64,000 nucleotides of DNA from Coleofasciculus sp. FACHB-T130 (GCF_014695375.1 NZ_JACJOG010000022.1:124001-188000), one strand, 5' to 3'; counted from the first letter of the stretch, positions 1 through 9,489 are shown. The notes: generated from the letters alone by a model not told the origin. Numbers and translations: made by a program.

Positions 1-2
1 AT

Positions 3-98
3 TCTTGGCAAAGTCCAGCGTTCAGCCTTTTTGAAAAAGGATGGCACTGGCAACTTAAATTCATCGGGGAAGAGTTGACCCAGCTTGTCGGTTACTGA
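3..98 (+). CDS. Possible 3' end of an upstream gene (partial)
   Basis: One frame stays open from the window edge to a TGA at 96-98 and encodes about 31 residues rich in aromatic and hydrophobic positions, ending in EELTQLVGY. The other two forward frames are closed by stops within 35 to 80 bases. This could be the C-terminus of the gene preceding rne, but the fragment is too short to recognise a family and the open frame may be chance. Confidence 0.25.
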   Translation, partial: SWQSPAFSLFEKGWHWQLKFIGEELTQLVGY

Positions 99-435
99 TT
101 CCAGTGACTATGGGCGATCGCACCTTTATTCTCTCTAGGTAGGGGCGGGTTTAGAATCTATCCCTGCTGTCATTGAACCAGAAGGTAAAACAAAACCGGC
201 CCGTACAGAGTTGTTTCTGGCTGACACTGTTATTTTTTTTGAGCAAAAGTGAGAGTCACCTCGAAAGGATGAAGGATGTAGGGCGTAGACCGAAGGTCTT
301 CTCGAAGAGCAGCCCTTCGTTGTACCCCGAAGGGTACGGAAGGATAAATGTATACATTCCATTCCGCCTTCTGCCAGTGAGCAACTTCCGCCTGTCTGTT
401 GTGCCTAAGCTTGCTGCAAATTTTGAGGAAATTGA
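99..435 (+). promoter_or_regulatory. Leader region of rne
   Basis: About 340 bases without a convincing gene precede rne. The region holds a T-rich run near 229-240, a block of GAAGGAT/GAAGGGT-like words at 262-345 with an imperfect hairpin (GAAGGTCTTCTCGAAG and CCCGAAGGGTACGG), and a GAGGAA ribosome site just before the rne start. RNase E genes in many bacteria are autoregulated through a long leader, and U-rich leaders are known for cyanobacterial rne. That this leader acts so here is inference. No promoter can be fixed by eye. Confidence 0.3.
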
Positions 436-2667
436 ATGCCAAAGCAAATTATCATCGCAGAGCAGCATCGAATTGCTGCCGTATTTTGGGAAGATCAAAT
501 TCAAGAACTCGTCGTTGCGACTGGCAACCATCAAGTTGGAGACATTTATCTTGGCGTTGTTGAAAATGTCTTACCTGGGATAGATGCCGCCTTTGTGAAC
601 ATCGGAGATACAGAGCGCAATGGCTTTATTCATGTTACTGACTTGGGGCCGTTGCGGCTAAAACGCTCTGCCGGTGCGATTACAGAACTGCTGACACCCC
701 AGCAGAAAGTCTTGGTACAAGTGATGAAAGAGCCGACGGGCAACAAAGGCCCTCGGCTGACCGGAAACGTCAGCTTACCCGGACGCTATGTCGTGTTGAT
801 GCCCTTCGGACGGGGTGTAAGTCTCTCGCGGCAAATCAAGAGTGAAAGCGAACGCAACCGCCTGAGAGCCTTAGCGGTTCTGATTAAACCCGCAGGCATG
901 GGGCTGATCGTGCGGACAGAAGCGGAAGGACGGTCCGAAGAAGCCATCATTGAAGATTTGGAGTCTTTGCAAAAACAGTGGGAGGCAATTCAGCAAGAGG
1001 TAAACTCCACTAGGGCACCAGCACTATTGAATCGGGACGATGATTTTATTCAGCGCGTCCTGCGAGATATGTACAGTGCGGAAGTCAATCGCATCGTGGT
1101 TGATTCCCATACGGGAGTCAAACGAGTCAAGCAATACTTACTGAGCTGGAGCGGAGGGCGATCGCCTGAAGGGGTTTTGATTGACCATCACCGCGAGCGT
1201 CTGCCGATTTTAGAATACTTCCGCGTCAATGCCGCGATTCGAGAGGCCCTCAAGCCCAGAGTCGATCTTCCTTCCGGTGGCTACATTATCATTCAACCGA
1301 CGGAAGCATTGACGGTCATCGATGTTAACTCCGGTTCCTTTACTCGCTCCGCAACAGCCCGCGAAACGGTTCTGTGGACAAACAGCGAGGCAGCAACGGA
1401 AATTGCTCGCCAACTAAGGCTTCGGAATATCGCCGGTGTCATTATTGTTGACTTTATTGACATGGATCAGCGGCGAGACCAGCTGCAAGTGCTGGAACAC
1501 TTTAACAAGGCACTGAAAGTAGATAAAGCAAGACCGCAGATTGCTCAACTCTCAGAACTCGGCTTAGTAGAACTGACCCGCAAGCGTCAAGGTCAAAATA
1601 TTTACGAATTGTTTAGTCAGGCGTGTCCGACTTGCGGCGGCTTGGGGCATCAAGTTCGCCTTCCCGGTGAGCCTGCCCGAAATGGCGGGGAAATTGCCGA
1701 GCATTCTGTGCCAGTGCCTGTAAGGGAAGTCCGGACGGCACCTTATCGAAACGAACGAAACGAACGAAACGAACTTGGCGTCCGGGAAATGCCCCTCCCA
1801 GACATCCGTGAAAGTCGCAGCGAAGCCTTAGATTTAGCTGTTGATGATGATGATGATGATGACGCAATGGATTTGATGCATCATCCCAGTTATCAGGAAC
1901 GGGGAGGAGTCAATAACAATAATCGCCGTCGTCGTCGCCGCCGTATTGGCGAACCTCCTGCAAGAGAGGAAATCACTAAAAATCCCGTTCGAGTCTCGAC
2001 TTCTCCGCCACTGGTGAATCATTTCAGACAGAGTCCGGTGGCAGAACCAGAAGTATCCAGAGATACCGAGGTATTTACAGCAGCGCCATTGCCCGTTTTA
2101 CCCGCTGTGGAAGAAGGTCGTCGGGCGTCAAGACCGGAGCGTCCTAAGCCTTCCAGGCAGGAAGTTGAACCGCCGGAGATTGTTTCGATTGAAATGACCC
2201 CAGAGCAACAAGATATCTATGCTTTAATGGGAATTTCTCCGTTGGTACTCCTGAATCGGCAGGTCAAAAATCCTAAATCAGCGATTGTTTCTGTCACCTT
2301 ACCCGGAGAGTCTGCCCAAACTGCACCTGCACCGTCTGTAGAACCAAACAGGGAAGCTGTCAGCGTCATAGATAACATCATAGATAGGGATATTCCTGGC
2401 GTTGAGTCCGCGCTTGACGAGAAATTCTCTTATATATCCTCCGCCTACGAGGAAGATGAGATGAGAGATGGGGGAGATGAGACAACGGACGAGGAACCAC
2501 CAACTCAGTTGGTGATGCCTGTGGTAATGCCCGAACCCGAAGTTCCTAGCGAAGAAGACACTGTGGAGAGTGCTTCTTCTGCATCCTCTAATGAAGCCGA
2601 AAGTAGCCCCGTGATAAACCGGCGGCGTCGTCGTCGGTCTTCTGCAACGGAGGCTTCTGAAGGCTGA
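436..2667 (+). CDS. rne: Ribonuclease E/G family endoribonuclease
   Basis: This 743-residue protein is the main mRNA-decay and RNA-processing endonuclease. The N-terminal S1 domain (about residues 37-120) is followed by the RNase H-like and DNase I-like catalytic core. The metal-binding aspartates are visible in TVIDVNSGSFT and VDFIDMD, and the zinc-link CPTC motif lies at about residues 397-400. After residue ~410 the protein becomes a low-complexity tail with an RNE triplet repeat, an Asp run, and two Arg clusters. The last Arg cluster (NRRRRRRSSA, near the C-terminus) matches the cyanobacterial nonapeptide reported to bind polynucleotide phosphorylase. The ATG is preceded by GAGGAA. rnhB follows on the same strand after 143 bases. 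Confidence 0.96.
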   Translation: MPKQIIIAEQHRIAAVFWEDQIQELVVATGNHQVGDIYLGVVENVLPGIDAAFVNIGDTERNGFIHVTDLGPLRLKRSAGAITELLTPQQKVLVQVMKEPTGNKGPRLTGNVSLPGRYVVLMPFGRGVSLSRQIKSESERNRLRALAVLIKPAGMGLIVRTEAEGRSEEAIIEDLESLQKQWEAIQQEVNSTRAPALLNRDDDFIQRVLRDMYSAEVNRIVVDSHTGVKRVKQYLLSWSGGRSPEGVLIDHHRERLPILEYFRVNAAIREALKPRVDLPSGGYIIIQPTEALTVIDVNSGSFTRSATARETVLWTNSEAATEIARQLRLRNIAGVIIVDFIDMDQRRDQLQVLEHFNKALKVDKARPQIAQLSELGLVELTRKRQGQNIYELFSQACPTCGGLGHQVRLPGEPARNGGEIAEHSVPVPVREVRTAPYRNERNERNELGVREMPLPDIRESRSEALDLAVDDDDDDDAMDLMHHPSYQERGGVNNNNRRRRRRRIGEPPAREEITKNPVRVSTSPPLVNHFRQSPVAEPEVSRDTEVFTAAPLPVLPAVEEGRRASRPERPKPSRQEVEPPEIVSIEMTPEQQDIYALMGISPLVLLNRQVKNPKSAIVSVTLPGESAQTAPAPSVEPNREAVSVIDNIIDRDIPGVESALDEKFSYISSAYEEDEMRDGGDETTDEEPPTQLVMPVVMPEPEVPSEEDTVESASSASSNEAESSPVINRRRRRRSSATEASEG

Positions 2668-2810
2668 AGGATGTTAGCGAAGCGGCGCTAACGCGCCGGA
2701 TGAAGGATGAAACGAGAAAGACTGTAGGTATTTACCTAAAAATTCAGTTCCATACTGTTATGATTCATCCTTCATTCGTCAGAAGCTAAATTCTCAAGGA
2801 GTCAACGATC

Positions 2811-3482
2811 GTGTCGCCGCAAGTGCAAAATGCCCCCGCCGTCGTAAAGCGAATCCGCAAACCAAATTTCAACCCAGCCGATCTGCCAGAGTTAGCTGGC
2901 GATTGGGAACTGGTTGCCGGAGTGGATGAAGTGGGGCGCGGGGCTTTATTTGGGCCAGTGGTGGCAGCGGCTGTAATTTTACCAAAGTCTGCTTTTGAGG
3001 AACTTGCAGCCGCTGGGGTTAGAGACAGCAAACAGCTGTCTAGCTATCGGCGCAGCAAACTGGCAGAACACATTCAAGCGATCGCGCTTGACTGGAAAAT
3101 CGGCTATGCCAACAATCAGGAAATTGACCAGATCAACATCTTGCAGGCGTCGTTATTGGCAATGAAGCGGGCTGTCACTAAGCTAAAGGTACAGCCGCAG
3201 ATGTGTCTGGTTGATGGGAAGTGGTCGCTGCCAGACTTGGCGGTACCGCAACAGAATCTTGTGAAGGGTGATGAGCGATCGCTGGTCATTGCTGCGGCCA
3301 GCATTGTTGCCAAAGTGTGGCGCGACGACTTAATCATGCGTTTCGCCACCCAGTATCCTGCCTATCATTTAGCAGCTAATAAAGGTTACGGTACTGCTCC
3401 GCATCTCTTAGCTCTGCAACAATACGGTCCTTCGCGCTTGCATCGAATGTCTTTTAGTCCCTGTCGGGTGGGTAATCAATAA
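2811..3482 (+). CDS. rnhB: Ribonuclease HII
   Basis: RNase HII cleaves the RNA strand of RNA-DNA hybrids and removes single misincorporated ribonucleotides. The 223-residue protein has the family signature GVDEVGRGALFGPVVAAAV near residue 40, which supplies the first Asp-Glu metal ligands, and a later VDGK supplies a further Asp. The start is GTG at 2811, supported by AAGGAG at 2796-2801 nine bases upstream. The cyanobacterial rne-rnhB pairing seen here suggests a shared RNA-metabolism transcript. Confidence 0.95.
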   Translation: MSPQVQNAPAVVKRIRKPNFNPADLPELAGDWELVAGVDEVGRGALFGPVVAAAVILPKSAFEELAAAGVRDSKQLSSYRRSKLAEHIQAIALDWKIGYANNQEIDQINILQASLLAMKRAVTKLKVQPQMCLVDGKWSLPDLAVPQQNLVKGDERSLVIAAASIVAKVWRDDLIMRFATQYPAYHLAANKGYGTAPHLLALQQYGPSRLHRMSFSPCRVGNQ

Positions 3483-3587
3483 AAACAATTTACTGATGCC
3501 CTACTCCTGAGCAATTGAGTACAAGCGGGTTTATCCAAACATATTGCTGAGACAACAGATAAAACGAGCAAAACCGCTCTAATAATT

Positions 3588-4169
3588 TCAAAACTCAAAA
3601 CTTTCGGAAGGCTGATTGCTAATTGCAGAGGACTGAGAATTAGTAGCGTTTGCCCAACGACGATAGTCTAAAAGTAACTGATGCATCAATCGTTGTTTGA
3701 TAGTTAACAGTACACTTTTGAGTAGAGCATTTCCAGTCGCTTCTAAAAACGGCTTAGGGGTAAACAAAAAAGGCGGCGGCAGCTCTACTTTGACCTCTAA
3801 ATCTGCTTTTCCTTTGAGATGAGTTGTTCCATTCAATTCGCACGGAGAAAGCTTACCAATTAAATTGAGAGCAAAGCGTTGGTTGATATATTCAACACCA
3901 CGCAGTTCGCAATTTGTAGATGTTAAATGAACTGTTCCATCCGACTCTGCCCATACTCTTAAATCCACAATTGGTTGAATGCTCAGGGTCATAAAGCTTA
4001 AGGGACGCATTTTCAAACGAAAAAGCTCGTCACTGAGTTGTTCAATTCGAGTCGGATCGACTAGAGCCTGCACAAGACGTTGGGGCTGGCGCAAATAATG
4101 CTGAATGGGAACAGGTTGTTCCGGAACAGCAATTTGAACAGATTGGGAGGCAACAAATTGAGTTTGCAT
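3588..4169 (-). CDS. DUF1997 family protein
   Basis: The 193-residue soluble protein resembles the DUF1997 family found in cyanobacteria and plastids. It has an N-terminal QHYLRQPQRLVQALVDP segment, a central beta-rich part, and a long helix near residues 145-170 (ALLKSVLLTIKQRLMHQLLLDYRRWA). There is no signal peptide or membrane helix. Function is unknown. It is transcribed convergently with rnhB and divergently from pheA, with about 320 bases to the latter. The family call is from memory of the sequence pattern and was not searched. Confidence 0.7.
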   Translation of the reverse strand: MQTQFVASQSVQIAVPEQPVPIQHYLRQPQRLVQALVDPTRIEQLSDELFRLKMRPLSFMTLSIQPIVDLRVWAESDGTVHLTSTNCELRGVEYINQRFALNLIGKLSPCELNGTTHLKGKADLEVKVELPPPFLFTPKPFLEATGNALLKSVLLTIKQRLMHQLLLDYRRWANATNSQSSAISNQPSESFEF

Positions 4170-4488
4170 GAGAGGATGGTAACAGAATGTAATTCTGTAC
4201 GCTAAATTAAATTAATTTTACTTTACAGTTCTTAAAAAAGCGGACAGAATTTTTTCTGGAGCTAAAATCCGTCCTAGTAAAGAAGGCATCAACTAAAGCA
4301 TTTTGTAATTATAAAAATTTATGAAGCAGATCTCCTCTTTCGGAGGCATAAGAAATAGACACTGGGATAGGGCATAAAGTAGCTCCACTCTATCCCTTGC
4401 GAGGGACAGCCTCGTTAGCACCGACTTTCTGAGAAAGGTAAAAAAGGTGTCAGAATGACTATCACGGAAAAATAAAGGGCTAGCTTTA
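4170..4488. other. Divergent intergenic region before pheA
   Basis: This 319-base AT-rich stretch separates the DUF1997 gene from pheA and should hold promoters in both directions. It contains two small hairpins, CCTC-TTTC-GGAGG near 4334 and CCCTTGCGAGGG near 4396. No credible reading frame or RNA gene was seen, and no known operator was recognised. Confidence 0.35.
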
Positions 4489-5334
4489 ATGGTCGTATCC
4501 GTTGCACACTTAGGACCTCCTGGCACTTACGCAGAAGCCGCTGCTTTGGCTTATGTTAGCTGGCTAACCCAGATGGGAAAGGAAGCGTTGTTATGTCCCT
4601 ATCCCAGCATTGCTCAGACACTCCGAGCCGCAGCACAGGGACAAGTGGATCTAGCTGTGGTGCCGGTAGAAAATTCGGTTGAGGGCAGTGTTACGACAAC
4701 GTTGGATACCCTGTGGCAGTTAGATACGCTGCAAATTCAACAAGCTTTGGTACTGCCAATTTCTCATGCTCTGATGTCACGAGCGCCGAATTTAGAGGCA
4801 ATTCAGACCGTTTATTCTCACCCACAGGCTTTGGCTCAGTGCCAGGGGTGGCTGGAGCGGTTTCTGCCGCAGGTGCAGCTGGTGCCGACAAATGCGACGA
4901 CGGAAGCTCTCAAGTATCTGGATGAGGACAAAACAGCGGGGGCGATCGCTTCCTCTAGAGCTGCTCAACTCTACAATCTACCGATTCTGGTTTGCCCGAT
5001 TAATGATTATGTTGACAACTACACGCGGTTCTGGGTGCTGAGTTTACAACCCGCTACCGGAGGCAGTTGTACTTCTTTGGCGTTCAGCGTTCCTGCCAAT
5101 GTACCTGGGGCACTCGCCAAACTGCTTCAAGTGTTTGCCAGTCGTGACATTAACTTGAGTCGAATTGAATCTCGCCCGACGAAGCGGAGTCTTGGCGACT
5201 ATCTGTTCTTTATTGACTTGGAAGCGAACACTACAGAGGCATCGGTTCAATCCGCGTTAGAAGAATTATCCACTTATACCGAAACGCTCAAAATCTTTGG
5301 TAGCTATTCAATTCTGCCGGTAGGGAAACTCTAG
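4489..5334 (+). CDS. pheA: Prephenate dehydratase
   Basis: The enzyme converts prephenate to phenylpyruvate, the committed step to phenylalanine. The 281-residue protein begins with the typical HLGPPGTYAEAAAL and carries the catalytic-domain motif TRF (YTRFWVLS) near residue 180. A C-terminal ACT domain follows, with the regulatory motifs GAL (NVPGALAKLL) and ESRP (RIESRPTK) that mediate phenylalanine feedback in this family. It is monofunctional, since no chorismate mutase domain is present. The ATG at 4489 is the best start. Confidence 0.95.
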   Translation: MVVSVAHLGPPGTYAEAAALAYVSWLTQMGKEALLCPYPSIAQTLRAAAQGQVDLAVVPVENSVEGSVTTTLDTLWQLDTLQIQQALVLPISHALMSRAPNLEAIQTVYSHPQALAQCQGWLERFLPQVQLVPTNATTEALKYLDEDKTAGAIASSRAAQLYNLPILVCPINDYVDNYTRFWVLSLQPATGGSCTSLAFSVPANVPGALAKLLQVFASRDINLSRIESRPTKRSLGDYLFFIDLEANTTEASVQSALEELSTYTETLKIFGSYSILPVGKL

Positions 5335-5405
5335 TCTTGGGACTGTAGTCTTTAAAACTCAAACCAGACGCTATATCGAGCGTCTCTACAAAATCCCAAA
5401 CTTTT

Positions 5406-6806
5406 ATGTTTCAATCTGCTCAAGGCATTCCCGGATTGCCCGATTTAACGCATCCGGCTGAGCTAATGAAATTTGGGGGGCAGGTACTGAGTACCTTCCT
5501 CATCATTGTGTTTCTAGTTGGTGCGTTGGGAATTGCGATCGCGCTGCTAAATTTCTCTCTCCGTCGAGATCAACCAGAACAAGCGCTTTTCATGGGTGAA
5601 TGGGTGGTTCGCTACTCTCGATTGTTGCGAAGTTTACCCCACGCTGCCTTGGTTTTAATTCTAATGGTGGGAGGATTTTTTCTTAGCTCAACTTTAGGCA
5701 ATCGGTACCACCACTGGGAACAAGCACGGGTCGCTCAGGTAGCTGCCAGTGTTGCCGGTGACAGGCTAGAGCAACCTGCACCCCAAGTGCGCTATGTCCT
5801 CAAAGAGCCTTACACTTATACCACTCAAGTTGAGGGTAAAATCGTCAAAGTCAACGATACGCGAGAAGTTAGCCGTTTGCTAACTCTGAGCGAATCGCAA
5901 GTTCAGGTAAAAATTGACCAAAGCACAGATGCCCAAGATCGTCGCGCAATTTATCGCGTTGACTACAGTGCCGATTATAAAGTTACCAACCCGCTGACCG
6001 ATGTTAGCAATTTTTTCTTTGAAGTCCCGCCGCCTGCCGGTTACTCACTGCTGCAAAGCTATAAGGTAGAGCGGGACGGGACTCGCCTCCAGCAAGCAAA
6101 TCCCGGTGACTATGGTTTTCCATTCCGTCTCGAACCTGGACAAGTAGCTAGTTTTAAAGTCAGCTATAAAGCTCAAGGCGGGCCGCGCTGGGTTTATAGT
6201 GCCACCGGGCAATTACTCTCCAATTTCCGCCTCACCGCGCTGGCGAACTTCCCTGGAGCGGATTTTGCTAGTGGGATTATCCCCACAGAAAGTAAGGTTG
6301 AGGGACAAGGCACTCGATTCACCTGGGTATTTGACGACAACGTTTCAGTCCAAAATCCATTTGGTGTCTTTACTTCGACTGGCCCAATTCGCAACACAGG
6401 TATCCTTCCCCGGTTGCTGTTACTCGCACCAGCCGTATTCTTGTGGTGGATATTATTGCTTTATATGTCGCTACCCATGAGCCTCAGAAATGTAGCGATC
6501 GCTGGCGGTATTTTCTTCGCTTGTCTGCTAACTTTGACTTATCTTAGCCGCCTGATTGATGTCAAGCTGGCTTGGACTCTCATCTCTATCGTCTTGCTAG
6601 CCTTAGCGTGGGGATTGGGGTCAAACCGCCGTGCGTCTCTTGCCGCCGTCATTTGCACGATTGCTGGTGCGGTTGTGCCAGTCTTAGGACTCGTCGTTCC
6701 TTACACGGGACTCACTCTCAGCGTAGCCGCTCTCTTGGGCGCTGTATGGCTTGCAGTTCGTCACTGGTATGGCTGGTATGACTTGCGAGCAGATGCTCGT
6801 GTTTAG
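5406..6806 (+). CDS. Conserved multi-pass membrane protein, CreD-like topology
   Basis: The 466-residue protein has two membrane segments near the N-terminus (about residues 30-50 and 77-95), then a soluble domain of ~230 residues rich in beta strands. Four to six closely spaced C-terminal membrane segments follow (from about 335). This one-loop topology resembles the CreD inner-membrane family, but I see no diagnostic motif. Function is unknown. It follows pheA by 71 bases on the same strand and converges on the LON-domain gene. Confidence 0.6.
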   Translation: MFQSAQGIPGLPDLTHPAELMKFGGQVLSTFLIIVFLVGALGIAIALLNFSLRRDQPEQALFMGEWVVRYSRLLRSLPHAALVLILMVGGFFLSSTLGNRYHHWEQARVAQVAASVAGDRLEQPAPQVRYVLKEPYTYTTQVEGKIVKVNDTREVSRLLTLSESQVQVKIDQSTDAQDRRAIYRVDYSADYKVTNPLTDVSNFFFEVPPPAGYSLLQSYKVERDGTRLQQANPGDYGFPFRLEPGQVASFKVSYKAQGGPRWVYSATGQLLSNFRLTALANFPGADFASGIIPTESKVEGQGTRFTWVFDDNVSVQNPFGVFTSTGPIRNTGILPRLLLLAPAVFLWWILLLYMSLPMSLRNVAIAGGIFFACLLTLTYLSRLIDVKLAWTLISIVLLALAWGLGSNRRASLAAVICTIAGAVVPVLGLVVPYTGLTLSVAALLGAVWLAVRHWYGWYDLRADARV

Positions 6807-6810
6807 TCCT

Positions 6811-6881
6811 TAGTCATTAGTTCTGAATCAGTGATTAGTTAAGGTTTTTGCACTGAACTAATCCTTGAAGACTAATGACTA
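6811..6881. terminator. Inverted repeat between convergent genes
   Basis: TAGTCATTAGT at 6811-6821 pairs with ACTAATGACTA at 6871-6881 across a loop of about 50 bases, between the ends of two convergent genes. A bidirectional terminator role is possible. The long loop and lack of a clean T-run make it weak. The arms also belong to the family of degenerate short repeats common between genes in this window. Confidence 0.3.
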
Positions 6882-6895
6882 ACAACTAATGAAAC

Positions 6896-7537
6896 TTACT
6901 GGAGCGCATCTTTGAGGACGGTACGAGCCGCGAGATGATTGCGAGTAGAAGTGAGAATTTCGGCTTCTCGCTCTAGGCGGGTTGTCGTATCTTGCATTTC
7001 CAGAAGGGCTTGCTGTTCAGATGCCACCCCGTAAAGATTGCTGGCAACCCAGTAGGATAATTCTCTGGGGAGGGTGGGCAAGTCTTCTGGTAGCTCCATG
7101 TCTTGGTCGGTCAACTTGGATGAGAGCCGTACCACATCTCTGAGCAGTTGTTCAACCTCAGAGGCTAAGGTTCTGAGGTCTTTTTCTGGTGGATGGTCTT
7201 CAATCCATTCCACCAAACCGACGCGATAAGGCTTTTCGCGGACGTACTCTAAGACCCTAAACCGCTGCTGTCCCAAGGTCAAGATTTTCATTCGGTCATC
7301 GGGAAGACGCTGGAAGTGGATAATTTCAGCGCAGCATCCCACGGCAGCTGGTTTACTTTGAACTGGGTCCCACATCAAAACCCCAAAACGGCGATCGCTT
7401 TCCAGAATCGTGTTCATCATGATTCGGTAGCGAAATTCAAAAATATGTAGCGGTAAAGGTCTCCCTGGAAATAGCACCACTTCGGGCAGTGGAAACAGGG
7501 GGAGTTCTCGAACTGCGATTGAGGAAGAGGATGCCAT
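6896..7537 (-). CDS. LON substrate-binding domain protein (no protease domain)
   Basis: The 213-residue protein consists of the LON N-terminal substrate-recognition domain, starting with RELPLFPLPEVVLFPGRPLPLHIFE, plus a helical C-terminal part. It lacks the AAA+ and Ser-Lys protease domains of full Lon proteases. Such stand-alone LON-domain proteins are common in cyanobacteria, and their role is not established. It lies downstream of rpsJ on the same strand but is separated from it by a perfect 18-bp hairpin, so it is probably a separate unit. Confidence 0.85.
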   Translation of the reverse strand: MASSSSIAVRELPLFPLPEVVLFPGRPLPLHIFEFRYRIMMNTILESDRRFGVLMWDPVQSKPAAVGCCAEIIHFQRLPDDRMKILTLGQQRFRVLEYVREKPYRVGLVEWIEDHPPEKDLRTLASEVEQLLRDVVRLSSKLTDQDMELPEDLPTLPRELSYWVASNLYGVASEQQALLEMQDTTTRLEREAEILTSTRNHLAARTVLKDALQ

Positions 7538-7604
7538 TGTCCCTATACTTGCTGTACGTGCGATTCTTTACTTACTTTAACCGATCTCTTTCCTAGAATC
7601 CCAA

Positions 7605-7644
7605 CGACGAAGCCCTTTAGAGGTATCTCTAAAGGGCTTCGTCG
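7605..7644 (-). terminator. Perfect 18-bp hairpin after rpsJ
   Basis: The arms at 7605-7622 and 7627-7644 are exact complements with a 4-base GTAT loop. On the minus strand the hairpin starts about 25 bases after the rpsJ stop and is followed by TTGGGATTCT. It is the likely end of the str operon transcript, although the T-run is short. It could also be a mobile palindrome. Confidence 0.65.
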
Positions 7645-7669
7645 AATGCAGACTCACAAGAGCGTGTAT

Positions 7670-7987
7670 TTAAAGTTTGACTTCAATATCAACGCCTGCT
7701 GGCAAATCCAGTTTCATCAAAGCGTCAATTGTCTTGGAGGTGGGCTGATAAATGTCAATGATGCGGCGGTGAGTCCGAGTTTCAAAGTGTTCCCGCGAAT
7801 CCTTATCAACGTGAGGAGAGCGCAAAAGACAGTAAATTTTCTTCCGGGTTGGTAAGGGAATGGGGCCAATAGCTGTTGCCTGTGTCCGGTTTGCCGTATC
7901 GACAATCTTTTCGCAAGAGGTGTCAAGCAAACGCCGGTCAAAAGCCTTCAAGCGAATGCGAATTTTTTGCTGCTGGATAGTTGCCAT
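7670..7987 (-). CDS. rpsJ: 30S ribosomal protein S10
   Basis: S10 is a component of the small-subunit head and also, as NusE, part of antitermination complexes. The 105-residue length is normal. The sequence has [14 protein letters not shown] near the start and [19 protein letters not shown] in the middle, both diagnostic. It is the last gene of the minus-strand rpsL-rpsG-fusA-tuf-rpsJ operon. It follows tuf after 173 bases that include a perfect palindrome. Confidence 0.97.
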   Translation of the reverse strand: MATIQQQKIRIRLKAFDRRLLDTSCEKIVDTANRTQATAIGPIPLPTRKKIYCLLRSPHVDKDSREHFETRTHRRIIDIYQPTSKTIDALMKLDLPAGVDIEVKL

Positions 7988-8107
7988 TTTCAGTTGTCCA
8001 GGTTCTAATTAGTGGTTATTTGTTAGGTTTTAGTTGCTACTAGAACGGCGGTTTTTTGCCGTACACGTACAGCTCTTGGAGTTTAGCATCTGATTTCAAG
8101 GACATAG

Positions 8108-8145
8108 ATAAGGAGCAGAAAAGCATATGCTTTTCTGCTCCTTAT
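8108..8145 (-). terminator. Perfect 38-base palindrome between tuf and rpsJ
   Basis: The arms 8108-8126 and 8127-8145 are exact reverse complements with no spacer, centred on GCATATGC. On the minus strand it begins 16 bases past the tuf stop. It would fold into a very stable hairpin and could terminate or attenuate transcription before rpsJ, or protect the tuf mRNA 3' end. The run after the stem is not strongly T-rich, so partial read-through to rpsJ is plausible. Confidence 0.6.
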
Positions 8146-8160
8146 TTGTTGGTCAAAATC

Positions 8161-9390
8161 CTACTTTAGGATCTTGGAGACGACGCCAGCACCAATGGTG
8201 CGACCGCCTTCACGAATCGCGAAGCGCATCCCTTGCTCAATTGCGATCGCGTTGATCAACTCAACGGTCATTTTGATCCGGTCTCCTGGCATCACCATCT
8301 CGGCGTTAGAGCCATCATCCGAGGTGAAAGCTTTGATGGTTCCAGTTACGTCGGTTGTCCGCACGTAGAACTGAGGACGATAGCCAGCAAAAAACGGTGT
8401 TTTCCGACCGCCTTCTTTTTCCTGAAGGATGTACACTTCAGACTCAAACTGAGTGTGAGGAGTAATTGTACCAGGCTTGGCTAGCACCATACCTCGCTCA
8501 ATATCTTCCTTCTTCAAACCCCGAAGTAGAACGCCGACGTTATCGCCAGCCATCCCTTCATCCAAGGTCTTCTGGAACATTTCCACGCCAGTTACTGTTG
8601 TGCTGCGAGTGTCTCGAATTCCCACCAGCTCAACAGTTTCCCCAACTTTGACTTTGCCCCGCTCAATCCGACCAGTCGCAACGGTACCGCGCCCTGAGAT
8701 GGAGAATACGTCTTCCACAGCCATCAGGAAGGGCTTATCAATATCCCGCTCTGGAGTAGGAATGTAAGCATCGACCTCATCCATCAACTTGTAGATTTTA
8801 TCTACCCACTCATTCTCACCCCGTGGGGTCTTGGGATTGGCAGCCATCGCTTCCAACGCTTGTAGCGCCGAGCCGGCGACGATGGGAATATTGTCACCGT
8901 CGAATTCATAAGAACTTAGCAGTTCCCGGACTTCCAGTTCTACCAGTTCCAACAATTCTTCATCGTCCACCATGTCTTGCTTGTTCAAGAAGACAACTAG
9001 CCGGGGAACGCCAACTTGCTTAGCCAGGAGGATGTGTTCCCGCGTCTGAGGCATGGGGCCATCTGCCGCCGACACCACCAGAATGGCACCATCCATTTGA
9101 GCTGCACCCGTGATCATGTTCTTCACATAGTCCGCGTGACCTGGGCAGTCCACGTGGGCATAGTGGCGAGATTCGGTTTCATACTCAACGTGGGCGGTAT
9201 TGATGGTAATACCGCGAGCCTTTTCCTCCGGCGCTGCATCAATGTCGGCATAACCCTTTGCTTTCGCCCGACCCATTGCTGCCAGAGTCATCGTAATGGC
9301 AGCGGTTAAGGTCGTTTTACCGTGGTCAACGTGACCAATCGTGCCGATATTGACGTGGGGTTTAGTGCGTTCAAACTTTGCGCGTGCCAT
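8161..9390 (-). CDS. tuf: Translation elongation factor Tu
   Basis: EF-Tu delivers aminoacyl-tRNA to the ribosome as a GTP complex. The 409-residue protein has the P-loop [15 protein letters not shown], the switch [14 protein letters not shown], and the guanine-specificity motif NKQDMVD, followed by the two beta-barrel domains. The length and the insert around residue 185 are typical of cyanobacterial and plastid EF-Tu. It sits 99 bases downstream of fusA, and that spacer holds a heptamer repeat array. Confidence 0.98.
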   Translation of the reverse strand: MARAKFERTKPHVNIGTIGHVDHGKTTLTAAITMTLAAMGRAKAKGYADIDAAPEEKARGITINTAHVEYETESRHYAHVDCPGHADYVKNMITGAAQMDGAILVVSAADGPMPQTREHILLAKQVGVPRLVVFLNKQDMVDDEELLELVELEVRELLSSYEFDGDNIPIVAGSALQALEAMAANPKTPRGENEWVDKIYKLMDEVDAYIPTPERDIDKPFLMAVEDVFSISGRGTVATGRIERGKVKVGETVELVGIRDTRSTTVTGVEMFQKTLDEGMAGDNVGVLLRGLKKEDIERGMVLAKPGTITPHTQFESEVYILQEKEGGRKTPFFAGYRPQFYVRTTDVTGTIKAFTSDDGSNAEMVMPGDRIKMTVELINAIAIEQGMRFAIREGGRTIGAGVVSKILK

Positions 9391-9423
9391 GTATTACCTG
9401 TTCCTTTTTCCTTTTTCCTTTGC

Positions 9424-9451
9424 CAGTTGTCAGTTGTCAGTTGTCAGTTGG
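9424..9451. repeat. Heptamer tandem repeat between fusA and tuf
   Basis: Four consecutive 7-base units CAGTTGT, the last changed to CAGTTGG, lie in the fusA-tuf spacer. A partial inverted copy (CTGACAACTGACC) follows at 9459-9472, so a hairpin can form. This is a short tandemly repeated repetitive (STRR) array of the kind known in cyanobacteria. Confidence 0.8.
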
Positions 9452-9489
9452 CTTTTCTACTGACAACTGACCAAAGACTACAGACCGAT

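Noticed and set aside
173-583. 136-codon plus-strand frame overlapping the start of rne
   Set aside because: It overlaps the conserved rne N-terminus in another frame and has no domain signal.
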